64,000 nt of DNA, from positions 126,393,338-126,457,337 of the forward strand of contig CM057000.1 of the NCBI GenBank assembly GCA_029891345.1. The letters run 5' to 3'. The notes under the pieces were generated by a model. The model saw nothing but the letters and a program-made list of their open reading frames with translations. It had not been told where the DNA came from and did not search any database. Positions 11,338 through 21,634 of the stretch are shown here, piece by piece. Positions within the stretch are counted from its first letter, which is position 1. Every line of letters begins with the position of its first letter. The translations under genes were made by a program, and so were the position numbers. The stretch comes from Dryococelus australis. Taxonomy: Eukaryota > Arthropoda > Insecta > Phasmatodea > Phasmatidae.

Positions 11338-12161
11338 CTGGCTTACACTGCAAGATTTTTTTGCTGCATTGCTGCAAGTTACTGAAGATAAACGGGAAAG
11401 AATTGCAGTGCAAGCGGTTGCACAAAGATAAAGTGAAGTATGGCATGATAAAAGACCAGGTCGTTCAACATGAAGTAATTTTGGAGTGGTTTGCCGGCGG
11501 AAAGATTCCACGCCTTGCTGTAATTTGGTTAAGCGTCTTCTGTACAAACCTAATAATTTAAAACCAGCTATGTAGTATGGCATCCATAATGAATACATTC
11601 CTACTATCGGTTCGAGGCAGAAACATGATTGAATGTCGACAGGTAGGGCATATTTGTGGATTTGGAACGCTGTTATCGGGAGCTAGGCCAGGTTATTTAG
11701 TTAGAAAGGGAAGTGCTCTGGTAGAGGTGAAATTCGTTCCTTCTGCTAAGCCACTGGGCCTAATGGAGACTGCTAGACAAAAAAATAACTTATTTTGGAG
11801 AGGATGTCCGGCAATATCTTAAAACGTAAAGAGACGCACCACTACTTTTATCAAGTGCAAGGAGCACGGAACATAACTGAGCGCCAATTCTGCTATTTTG
11901 TGGCAATGGCAGACAAACAGGAAAGTCTTCATACAGAAAAATATCGGTGGATGAAACATTTTGGAGGCAGGAAATGACTCCGAAACGTTAACAATTTTAT
12001 ATGCACTGCATGTCGCCAGAAATCGTGGACCCTATTTTCCCAGTACGACATACGATTCGAGAATCTGCATTTATAACTGCAGCACAGAAATCACTCATTC
12101 TAAAAAAAGAACAAAAACGTAATGCGTTCCACATTGGGAGTGTGCATCATAAGGAAACATG
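11338..12161 (+). pseudogene. Decayed YqaJ-like (lambda-exonuclease-type) nuclease gene
   Basis: Read across three frames, this ~820-bp stretch follows the order of the YqaJ/viral-recombinase nuclease fold found in many multi-copy arthropod proteins. Seen in order: an N-terminal helix with VWHDKRPGR (about 11432-11465), SNFGVVCRRK with CCNLVKRLLY (about 11475-11545), YGIHNE (about 11574), a LVEVK motif at 11721-11732 that fits the E-x-K of PD-(D/E)xK nucleases, a THHYFYQVQGARNIT block (about 11837-11880) with the Q-rich strand typical of the family, RQFCYFV, then SPEIVDPIFP near 12030. The D expected before E-x-K is not seen (SGARPG where ASPDG is usual). Stops lie near 11430, 11470, 11571, 11819 and 11974, and at least two frame changes are needed, so it is not functional. 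Homologues digest double-stranded DNA 5' to 3' and assist recombination. In arthropods they are repeated and may travel with DNA transposons (inference). Confidence 0.75.
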
Positions 12162-12717
12162 ATTTCACTTAGTTGTTTCCGTATATTTTGACGTCCTACT
12201 TTCGTAATTTGTGAGATTGCATGAACAATGTAACATAGTTGTCATTATAACAATAGTGTTTGGGAGTGTACACTTGCATAAATTAACTGGAATTACTAGA
12301 TATATTTGCTCTTAAACGATTGTTTAGGCTTATATTACCACTGGCTGAAATTCAATATCTTTAGTGTGGTTATTTAAATGTTGTGAAACGAATGCCTATT
12401 TCACTTCTGACAGTTATCTATACTATTCCAGTCTTTTCTTTTTTAAACAAATGCCATATTTGATTCACACTATTTACCGTTTAAACTGTTCGCGTATTTT
12501 ACGCTTGTTCCGCTTGAAAGGGACATGTGTTTGCAACGTCTGACTTTCTGTACCAAATAGACTGCATATATGGTGTTCACTGTTATTTATTTGTTCACAT
12601 TTGTTTTTTGAATTACATAACTATTAAATGGGTTACATGTATTTTTTTGCTACCATAGCATTTCAACGACCTTTTTATATTTAAAATGTGTCTATAGTTA
12701 TTTACTCTAAATGATTA
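12162..12717. other. AT-rich sequence, nothing recognised
   Basis: No open frame of note, no repeat unit and no RNA motif were seen. It could be the 3' part of the element that carried the YqaJ-like gene. Confidence 0.5.
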
Positions 12718-13154
12718 CCATCGCGTTCACACGGGTGGTCTAAACGCATTCATTGCAAATTCGTACGGCAGCCATGTTTGAACATGTTTGCAAACGGAAC
12801 TAGTTTCAGCGGTTATACCTCAATAACTGAATGCAAACGGAGGGAAATTCTAACACCGAAAACACGCACCCATGTTTATTTTTAATCGCTTCCACCACTA
12901 TTTATGTTGAGTAAATTGCCCTATTTTTTATTGTAACACTATAAAGAACACTGGTTTTGACCTGGAGTATTATTTATTTAAACGAATCCATAAATTCCGC
13001 GCCAATTTCAGCCATTTAAATAATACTGCCAATTACATCATAGCAGCCAATTAGAGCACATTACAGAAGAAAATTTGTTCGATGCCAGTGTAACCACATG
13101 CATTGCTAAACATGTTTAAAGTGGAGCAGTTCTGTATACCGTGTGACCGCGGCC
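12718..13154. mobile_element. MITE, PIF/Harbinger-like, TTA target duplication
   Basis: The left end CCATCGCGTTCACACGG and the right end CCGTGTGACCGCGGCC form a ~16-bp terminal inverted repeat with a perfect inner core TCACACGG. TTA stands immediately outside both ends (12715-12717 and 13155-13157). A 3-bp TWA duplication and CG-rich TIRs are hallmarks of PIF/Harbinger elements. It is 437 bp with no coding capacity, so it is non-autonomous. Confidence 0.7.
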
Positions 13155-15740
13155 TTAAATTACTTTGATATTGAATTTCTGTGTTTTTATAAAGAAATTA
13201 TATTAATTTGACTAAATACTGCTCTTTGTCAATTTTGGAATTTTGTTTCGGGTGACTTCCCGTGCCAGCCACGGCGGTTACTACACAGTGGCAAATGTTA
13301 CTGGCAATGTAGACGCAAAGTAACCATTCATAGAAACTCAACTTTGGCTAGATCGCATTGTTAGAAAACTGTTTGCTGGTTTATCTGTTTTGATTTACGT
13401 GCTCTTCCTGCTATGTTTGTCATTATACGCCGCGTCGCTTACGAATATTTTGTATTTTTTATTTACAGTAAAAACCTACGTTATGTGTGCTATTTTACAC
13501 TTACTTCGTTAATCGACATTGACTAATTACTTTGCTGTTGTCTTCCACGTGTCGTGGACTCACGGCCCGCGGTCTGTTTTCGAAACTCAAGCATACATCC
13601 ATCACCTTGCTGCGTTTTCTGCCTACGTCAGCTGGGTGTGGTGATTACCCGATACAATATTGACGATATTCGTCCCAAGACAATGCGCTATTTGCAGTAG
13701 CACTTGAACGTTTCCTATTATACATCACGCGCTTCTCTGCTCCAGAGGATGTACAGTAGCTTATTACAGTTGTGCACTCAAAGTAAAATTAATATGTCGT
13801 GGCTCGCCGCGAACACGTCCATGCAAACACGTGCGGGCTTACGTAGTAAAATGTCGGAGACACATCTGGCACGAAGAGATGGAGAAGCGCCGACAGCAAT
13901 TTGGCTTCAAGAAAGCAGTAGAAACACATTGCTTTTTGTTTATTAAGCAGCCGAAACCACAAATTACATTTTTGTGTGTCCATTCATATTATAAATCAGT
14001 GTGAATGTAACATTTTCCTTTAGTGTTTAGGTCAACTTTATTTAATGTTTTACATTTCACTATAAAAGTAGGTTTGGCATAGTAACCTATCATCTTAGTG
14101 ACGGTCTGTTGCGGTGACCAAAGAAAGTATGTTTATTCAACTAACATAAGTAAACTTCATTACTGATAATATGGTAGACTGTAGGATATAGTATGTAGTA
14201 GGCCTATACATGTGTTGATTATAGATGCATTTTGTTGCAATTGATTCGACGGAATGTTCGATACGATCAAAAAACAGATAAACGTAACTACGTTAAAACT
14301 TTTAAACTGGGTTCCTGAATTAATACTACCTGATATTATGATTATCAAAACAATTCGCAAAGTAAACAATTTTCATAAATATGTTCTAGGAGTAAAACAC
14401 AGAAGCTATGATACGTACGTTTGCAAATATGTACACGTATTTTGTAATGTCAATCTGTGTAGCCACAAAACGGTGCGATACCTAAAACATTTCATGCTGC
14501 CTCGTGAAAAGTATTGGATATAGAAACGTTTCGTTTATAGAATAATAAATTTTCATGTTTTATTCAGGTTTACGAGGCTTAAATATTACATTTTGACCAA
14601 TACCCACGATTTAGCATACTCTTAGTGGACCAAGTTAAATCAGGTTTTCGAGTAGAAAATGTATTAGATGACAATTTTTTTACACGTAAACTAATGGAAA
14701 TGCATGAATATTGAGAATTCTATACGAAGCCCCATTACGTGTAGGGCTAGTGGTGAAAGTTCCATGATTTTTTTTCTTTTTTTCAAATAGTTTTGATGGA
14801 CAAGAGAGTTGAGTGGTAGGTTGCGTCAGTTCTTCCTGATAACGCGCCGCTCCGCGAGTGTTCAACGCACAGCATGGTGGTCGTTGGGTAGTTGGACTGT
14901 TCTCCGCAGGTGCTGACGACTTGGCAACAACGTACAGTTTTCCGCGAGAATGGCGTGGCACCATACGTCCGAGCCTGCATCGCCTTCTTCCTCCCCCTCC
15001 AACAACCACCTTTGCACAGCAGCACCATCTAGGCGGCGGTTCCAACAAGCTACGCGCTCAGAAGACTCCCGTTAATATTCGGACGAGGATTTCACAATGC
15101 CTGAACTGTTGACCGTGACATGGGTGGAAATGGATGTAAATAACCTGTGCGTACTACCATTCTTACCGAAGAGGAACTACATTTTATAGAACATTAGAAA
15201 AGCGACGCATGTTCTGTTTAATCGTGTTATTAATCAGTAGCACGTCATTCATACTTATACTAAATGGTTAATGGCCAGAGAGACGTATTCGAGATTGTGA
15301 ACGATAGAGGTCTTAATGAAAATTAAATAAGTTAAATTCGTTTTTTAATTTATTCACACAGCTATTGCTAACAAAACTAAACAGTCTGTCTCCACTGTTA
15401 CTCTTATTATTCTTAGTGAGCAACGATATTTAATGCCTATCTCGATTCCAACCAAAGTCCTTCTCACCGTGTCTTTATTGTCTGCAGTCACTTAATTCAC
15501 ATCCATTGCTCACGTTCGTACAGTCTGCCTGTTGCCATCATGCGAGTGTCTTAAACTCACGCAACCATCTCACTAGCCCCGCTCTACAGTCGCACCTTCA
15601 CTGCACCGTTGCTCGCAGTCCGCAGACTTAACTCTCGCTAGGTTACTCTCGAATTCCCAGGTCAGATGTTGAACTTTCTGCTGAAGATAAGCGAAGCGAG
15701 ACTTACCCTTAACTGTGATGTGTAGACATTCTACGATTAT
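13155..15740. other. Anonymous sequence, no gene recognised
   Basis: Mostly AT-rich. A GC-richer patch at about 14815-15110 carries overlapping open frames (up to 122 codons, minus strand, 14680-15048) of biased composition that match no family I know. An 80-codon plus-strand frame at 13704-13946 is likewise unrecognised. Confidence 0.5.
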
Positions 15741-15744
15741 CTCT

Positions 15745-15756
15745 ACACACACACAC

Positions 15757-15820
<64 letters not shown>

Positions 15821-15834
15821 GTGTGTGTGTGTGT
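15745..15834. repeat. Palindromic (CA)n-(TA)n-(TG)n microsatellite
   Basis: The order is ACACACACACACAG, then about 60 bp of AT dinucleotides, then CTGTGTGTGTGTG. The G/C at each junction is symmetrical, so the whole ~90 bp is a palindrome able to form a cruciform or hairpin. The YIYIYI reading frames over it are not genes. Confidence 0.95.
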
Positions 15835-15837
15835 ATA

Positions 15838-16344
15838 CACAGCGTGCTTAGGGAAATTGTGTACAAACTCGGGTACGTGATTCGTGAACGGAAAAGAGGA
15901 AGACTGAAATAGGACACCCATGGTCCATCTCAAATACTAAGCCGGAGGGCGACAAGCATATTACGTGGGATACTATGCAAAGTAGGCCTACTTGCGTTAG
16001 AGGGACACAAATTGGTATACTGATTAATTAAACCAATATAATGGATAAAATAAAAGGAAGGTGTGGTCCGTCGTACACACCCCTATCATGTAAATAATAG
16101 GGGTTGGCACCCTTTGATTGCATGCAACATTTACACCGCGAGGTTAAAGTGATTGTGGATACCATTGTATGAAGCAGGGCGTCGTAATTAGCCAATAAGC
16201 CCCCCCTAGTTGCAACTCCCTAGGACCCACCGTTCCCGTGTCAAATGCAAACGAAGGGTACGGTGGCAGCGAGGCCATGGCCTGGAGAGTAGGCCACACG
16301 TACTGCACCAGGCTTCAACACATGTTGGTGGTATGATGCACGAT
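15838..16344. other. No gene recognised
   Basis: Anonymous sequence. The right-hand part (16205-16340) is GC-rich and may be a rearranged 5' part of the adjoining SINE, but no A or B box is clear. Confidence 0.45.
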
Positions 16345-16482
16345 GTTACATGTCGTGCCAGACGATGCCGCGGGTTTCCTCGGGGAAGTCCCGTTCGTCC
16401 GACCCATTCATTCCGGCACTGCCACGTACTTCCCTCAATCACCCCCATCGGCTCTCAAGACCTCGCTGGCCCCCAAAATGAG
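16345..16482 (+). mobile_element. SINE body fragment (tRNA-derived SINE family)
   Basis: GTCGTGCCAGACGATGCCGC, CATTCATTCCGGC and CATCGGCTCTCAAGACCTCG occur in the same order as in the SINE at 28922-29136 (opposite strand) and partly in those at 40.7 and 47.1 kb. The tRNA-like head is missing or too diverged to see. Confidence 0.65.
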
Positions 16483-16548
16483 GGATTGAAGATTTACTGT
16501 CCCAAAACGACGGCCAGGACTGTCCAGATGTTATCGTCCATAGTCTAT

Positions 16549-16962
16549 CCGCGGATTCACCACACTTTAGATTGAAACCTTTTTTAAAATCACCCCTAGC
16601 GTGACGTGTTAGATTGCTCCTTAGATATTCCATGCGTCACAAGCGTTTTATACTTCTGTTAAAATTAATGTATCTTATTTTAGTGGAAATGAACTTCTGC
16701 TTGTATTTTGTCACTAAGTTATGTTATCATATTTATAATTTATACGAATAAGAAATGAGAAAATATATAGGTGAGTTGATAGCACCTTGTACGAAATAGT
16801 TCTCGTGCAAAATTGTATTACACTGAGAGCGCAGAAATGCGGGGGGTGGTTCTTTCAGCGTAATTTTATAGACGTATTAAGCTTTTTGTTTAATGAGGCG
16901 GAGGAATACTCTGGAAGTAGAACTTCTGCAGGGCTCCAGAGAAGTTGTAAGTTACCGTGATT
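16549..16962 (+). mobile_element. MITE family B copy (diverged)
   Basis: It aligns end to end with 29162-29586 and the reverse complement of 39350-39778. Shared landmarks are GACGTGTTWGRTTG, GTTTTATACTTCTG near 16645, GGAGAAAATA-type text with AGCACCTTGTACGAAATAGTTCT near 16780, GCGGAGGAATACTCTGGAAGTAG near 16898, and the end GTTACCGTGATTG. The left TIR is degraded. Confidence 0.65.
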
Positions 16963-16979
16963 GTACTACACACTCGTAA

Positions 16980-17095
16980 TTCGAATCAGTGGGAAACCAC
17001 TGATTGTTTCAGTGAAAATGTTCTCTTATAGAATTAGTGACGTGAAACAATTTCACTGATTGAATGAATGACGGTTGACTGCAGTGGCGAATTAA
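16980..17095. repeat. Cluster of CACTGATT / AATCAGTG words
   Basis: AATCAGTGGGAAACCACTGATT is an interrupted palindrome at about 16984-17005. TTTCAGTGAAA and CACTGATTGAATGAATG follow. Similar words crowd 18536-18745. Confidence 0.5.
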
Positions 17096-17208
17096 ATATT
17101 GCTTTTATCAAATGTCGGCAAATAATTTCATTGAATAGCACATATTTACTATAATTTACTACTTATATTGTGCAATTTAACGTAATTTTAAAAAGTGAGA
17201 AAATTTAG

Positions 17209-17262
17209 CAGGTGACCGGGCTCGAACTCGCGTACCCTTCACTTCCAGGCCGTTGCCTTATC
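17209..17262 (-). mobile_element. tRNA-derived SINE head (minus strand)
   Basis: On the minus strand GATAAGGCAACGGCCTGGAAG (A-box region) is followed by GAGTTCGAGCCC (B box; plus-strand coordinates about 17219-17231). The strong B box and intact spacing suggest a SINE head; no closed tRNA cloverleaf is apparent. Confidence 0.55.
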
Positions 17263-17640
17263 ATTTTTTTTAAATAAATAAATTTTCTGTCACGAACAAT
17301 ATACAGCGGTGTTTACACTTAACCTATTATTCAGTACACATTCAAACACACAATATAAACAATAACAAAATTCTCAATAACGTATCTACACAATTCTTAC
17401 ATAGGGGCAGAAAACGATATGAACATTTGGTGAACTGGTTTTACTGACAGAGTCGAAGAACCAAACTTCAGTGTTTTCTGACAATAATGAAATATTATTG
17501 TTTTGGTATCCTCTGGTGTTGAAAACTGCCCCACTTTTGCAGGCAGCTCACAATCCACTACACGGCACAACCGAGGACCTTGAGCATGTGAGGCGCACGT
17601 GTTAACCACTTTTTGTGTTAAATTTCTATATTGTATGCCA
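17263..17640. repeat. Dispersed repeat shared with 40.87-41.1 kb
   Basis: CAATATACAGCGGTGTTTACACTTAACCTATTAT, CAGTACACATTCAAACACACAATATAAACAAT, CATAGGGGCAGAAAACGAT and TGGTTTTACTGACAGAGTCGA are matched in order at 40898-41060. In both places the repeat follows directly on a minus-strand SINE head, so head and repeat form one composite family. Confidence 0.7.
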
Positions 17641-17740
17641 ACCACTTTATATATATACATACAACTACATATATATACACAAATACACACACATACACAT
17701 GCACACACACATATATATAATATATATATACACACACAAA
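17640..17740. repeat. Compound TA/CA microsatellite
   Basis: Alternating TATATACATACA and ACACACACATA runs separate the dispersed repeat's two halves in this copy; the counterpart near 41.07 kb lacks them. Confidence 0.85.
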
Positions 17741-17757
17741 ATTATTTAACGTGAGGA

Positions 17758-18003
17758 GCAGCGCACGACGTACACCCCGACTCGGGACACTGACCTATAA
17801 CACTACCACCTATCGACGATTACTACTGGAACATTAAATTGTACACTTGTAAGGACCGAGGGGTGGGCAGCGCCCGGCGTACACCCCGACACGGGGCACT
17901 GACTTATAACACTACCACCTATCGACGATTACTACTGGAACATTAAGTTGTACACTTGTAAGGACCGAGGGGTTGGCAGCGCATGGCGTACACCCAACCT
18001 CGG
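17758..18003 (+). repeat. Tandem repeat, 109-bp unit (2 copies plus partial)
   Basis: TACACCC begins units at 17771, 17880 and 17989. Each full unit includes CTGACYTATAACACTACCACC, TATCGACGATTACTACTGG and ACACTTGTAAGGACCGAGGG. The two full copies differ at only a few positions. Confidence 0.85.
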
Positions 18004-18535
18004 TAATATACACGCACTTCCTGTAGGCGTAAACGTCAGAATGAAAATTAAAAAAATTGCCGTACCACTGACGCAATGTGCCACGCGGCGCTACCACGCC
18101 AAGTTGAAATTAATGGAGGAAAATATATGTTTTATAGTGTTGCTGCGAAATCGTATAGTTTGAAATTTTTTGCTCATACTTTTCGTTTTTGGTTTGAGTG
18201 GTGCGGTTAGGGTTGTTAAAACGAATAGTACATATGAGTGCACTCTCTTCGCCGCATTAAATGCAGTTTAAACCTTCAACCAGAGCGCTTTGATGATTAC
18301 ATGCAAACGAAATGAAAGACGTAAAAACGGAATGAATGTCTGTGTGGTCATAATACCTCGTAAAATGGCGTTTTGAAAGACGAAACGCATTTTAGAAAGT
18401 ATTTTGTTTTTGTTTTATTCATTGTAATCTTACTTCACACGATACACGTCGTTTAACGGCCATTTTTAAACGGTGCTCGACGGCGATTTTTACACGCAGT
18501 GTCAGTCAAAAATAATTAGAGATGGATCAAGTTGC
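18004..18535. other. No gene recognised
   Basis: Anonymous sequence. A short hairpin-capable pair (TAAAATGGCGTTTTG ... CGAAACGCATTTTA) lies at about 18360-18394. Confidence 0.5.
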
Positions 18536-18745
18536 TCAGATGTTTCACTGGTCCATCAGTGAAAAAAAATAAACCACTGAGAAAAAATGACTGACGAATC
18601 AGTGGGAAATGTCACTGAATCAACCAGTAAAGGAATTATGGCATTTTTTTAACTGGTTCATCAGTTAAATTCACTGAAGTGACTATTGAATCAGTCCGAT
18701 ACGCCTGACTGATTGAAACAGTGAAATTCTCACTGATACGGATTT
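18536..18745. repeat. Dense CACTGA/TCAGTG motif cluster
   Basis: CACTG or CAGTG occurs more than ten times in about 200 bp, often as part of GAATCAGTGGGAAA, TCACTGAATCA or TGATTGAAACAGTGAAA, in both orientations. Text similar to 16980-17095 suggests a shared decayed repeat. Confidence 0.55.
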
Positions 18746-19998
18746 AGAGTGTATAGGTATATATTAAGAACACGCTGCAGGGATTCTCTGTATTAGGGAC
18801 CTGTAAAGGGGATCTGTAAAGGCATCACGCCAATGTGGAGAAGAGATGGCGGAAGGGGAGTTTCAAGTCGATCTCAGACATGACTTGACATTCATGAGCA
18901 TCGATTGTGGACCCGAAACGGTCGGAATACGCGACATTATTTCTCGTATTATTCCACGGCACTGCAGCATAAGAACCAAAGTTGAGCTGTTTACAAGTTT
19001 CGAAGTGGTTCGTGTTGAACGAAAAGTAGCTTTCGCTCTGCTCCGTTTACGACTTCAGTTTGGCCACTTCAGTAACTTCGTTTATTGTTGTTTGACATTG
19101 CTAATATTGATTGCAGAGATAGCACTGTACTAAAGTTAAATATGTGATTGTGGAATTCCCTCGAGGCCGGTGAATCAGCATGTATCTAAACATTTGTAAT
19201 GAAATTCTGTTACCTTACTTGTTAAAATTCTTAAAATAATTCTGTGTACTGAATACTTCGAGTATTAAAATACTTCTAGCAGTAGTTTAAATGCGTTATT
19301 TGGCAAGCAAATATTATTTGTTATTCGTAACTCTACTGAGCCTGTAAGGATTTTGTGTTCCATGATTTACAGGGATCTTAGTACCTACAAATTCTCGATT
19401 GTAACAGTTATGCTAAATTTGTAATATATATTAACTGCTCCACAATATTCTGTTGCCTATTTAGAGCTTTGGTATTTTTTTTTAGGTTGGCGTCCTGCAA
19501 CGCCCTGTTTTTTTATGGTGATGATTGCGCTCATAGACTAAAGATGAGGTGGGCCGATTATTCGTCTTCTGCGCATGTAACCAACATACAAAACTTTCAA
19601 AGTCACATGGTCAACGGTAATGAAAATGTTTGTTTACATATCAACATTTAAGTAACGAGTAACATTACATTAATAAAATACATCCACCAATTTGAATGTA
19701 ATCAGATTGCGTTACAAATTGGTTAGAGGAAGTAAAAAAATCTCGAAGCACTTACCTACTAAACAGTGTTCTAGCCTCGAATTCACTCCTCGCTGTTTTT
19801 GCTGGACGTGTTGGCAGGAAAGCAGGTTCAGTGTTGGGACACGGGGACTGGTTGTACGCAGCCAGCGAGATCGGTCTACCTCATCTCTAGTGTATGGTTG
19901 AGCGGGCGAGCTCGCGAGTGCATGTGGCACGTGCAGAGTGTAACTAGAACCAGCAATTCGACGAGAGCCTGTTACAGAACGCGTCTGCATTTCGTTTC
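18746..19998. other. No gene recognised
   Basis: Contains an open frame of 95 codons (18846-19133) with a hydrophobic C-terminal segment but no recognisable motif or splice context. The rest is AT-rich. Confidence 0.5.
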
Positions 19999-20560
19999 GC
20001 TTGAAGCGGCTTTCACAACAGAGCGGCGCAATCCGGCGCTTCGCGTCCGACGCTTGCAGCGAGCGACGACCGTTATTTGCGTCTTCACAATAAAGCGATG
20101 CTCTGTCGCCGGCCGCCGACGACACAGACCGTGCTGCCATCTGTTATCCTGCAAGGAAATGCTAAAAGCGAACGAAATGCAGTGGATTTTCTTGCTGTTT
20201 ATTAATTAAAATTGGCATTTTTTAAAAGTGATTTACACTTTTATTTAATAATAATATTATATTAAAATTAAAATTAAAAATTAAAATTAAATAATTGTAG
20301 GAAAAATTTTTATATAAATGAGTCACATTAGTATCTTTGAAAACAGTTTTTTTTAAAATGTGTATGTTCACTAGTCCTTTATCCTAGCTTCTCACCAGTT
20401 TATTTATTATGGAGTACAGAAACGTTATTCTTCTTATTCCCCGTCGCTGGCGACGAGCGTCAAAAACCAATGTTCGTCGCCATCGTCAAACCTCTGATTG
20501 GCTGAAGCTAGTCGCGTCGCGTCGCATCGTGTCGCTCAATTGCGAAAACCGCTTTAGCGT
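19999..20560. mobile_element. Possible MITE with GC-rich inverted ends
   Basis: The left end (TTGAAGCGGCTTTCACAACAGAGCGGCGCAATCCGGCG, about 20001-20038) resembles the reverse complement of the right end (AAAGCGGTTTTCGCAATTGAGCGACACGATGCGACGC, about 20520-20556). CG-rich inverted ends of this style occur in Harbinger- and hAT-type MITEs. No target duplication could be confirmed and the arms are diverged. The 136-codon open frame across the left arm (19799-20209) is judged incidental. Confidence 0.45.
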
Positions 20561-20650
20561 TGGTGGAAGGAGCCTCTTTATGCGCCAGACGACGCAGCAT
20601 TGAAACTGAATGCGCGCTTCTCCAGTGTCAAGGTTCGCAATGGTTTCCTT

Positions 20651-21634
20651 GTTACGTCATAGGCCTGATTCCTGCATATTTTCATAAATAGCCCCATCGT
20701 CTTCATTTATTTAGCTGCCGTGGCGGTGGAAATTTGTTTATGTTGGTATATAGAAGTTTGGTGGTATTTGATGACGAGACTCTGTCATTAATAACTGGTA
20801 CTGGATCGTTTCTTGTTACGTCATAGGCCTGATTCCTGCATCTTTTCACAAATAGCCCCATCGTCTTCATTTATTTAGCTGCCGTGACGGTGGAAATTTG
20901 TTTATGTTGGTATATAGAAGTCTGGTGGTATTTGATGACGAGACTCTGTCATTAATAACTGGTACTGGATCGTTTCTTGTTACGTCATAGGCCTGATTCC
21001 TGCATCTTTTCACAAATAGCCCCATCGTCTTCATTTATTTAGCTGCCGTGGCGGTGGAAATTTGTTTATGTTGGTATATAGAAGTCTGGTGGTATTTGAT
21101 GACGAGACTCTGTCATTAATAACTGGTACTGGATCGTTTCTTGTTACGTCATAGGCCTGATTCCTGCATCTTTTCACAAATAGCCCCATCGTCTTCATTT
21201 ATTTAGCTGCCGTGGCGGTGGAAATTTGTTTATGTTGGTATATAGAAGTCTGGTGGTATTTGATGACGAGACTCTGTCATTAATAACTGGTACTGGATCG
21301 TTTCTTGTTACGTCATAGGCCTGATTCCTGCATCTTTTCACAAATAGCCCCATCGTCTTCATTTATTTAGCTGCCGTGGCGGTGGAAATTTGTTTATGTT
21401 GGTATATAGAAGTTTGGTGGTATTTGATGACGAGACTCTGTCATTAATAACTGGTACTGGATCGTTTCTTGTTACGTCATAGGCCTGATTCCTGCATCTT
21501 TTCACAAATAGCCCCATCGTCTTCATTTATTTAGCTGCCGTGGCGGTGGAAATTTGTTTATGTTGGTATATAGAAGTCTGGTGGTATTTGATGACGAGAC
21601 TCTGTCATTAATAACTGGTACTGGATCGTTTCTT
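20651..21634 (+). repeat. Tandem array: six exact-length 164-bp units
   Basis: GTTACGTCATAGGCCTGATTCC begins units at 20651, 20815, 20979, 21143, 21307 and 21471, and the array ends at 21634 where TTTCTTG passes into unrelated GCGCATGG. All six units are exactly 164 bp. Five are nearly identical (differences such as TTTGG/TCTGG and TGACGG/TGGCGG); the first differs at a few more sites (GCATATTTTCATAAATAG for GCATCTTTTCACAAATAG). Each unit contains CATCGTCTTCATTTATTTAG and GATGACGAGACTCTGTC. No conserved frame or RNA motif is apparent. Confidence 0.95.

Noticed and set aside
15573-15933. YIYIYI-containing frames on both strands
   Set aside because: They cross the palindromic CA-TA-TG microsatellite; no protein feature outside it.
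17209-17262. Functional tRNA gene
   Set aside because: Boxes A and B are present, but paired acceptor and anticodon stems are not evident and it joins a dispersed repeat; SINE head is the better reading.
18846-19133. 95-codon frame with a hydrophobic C-terminus
   Set aside because: No recognised domain, no splice or promoter evidence; too short to support alone.
20651-21634. CRISPR-like array
   Set aside because: Units are contiguous 164-bp tandem copies with no unique spacers, in a eukaryotic sequence.
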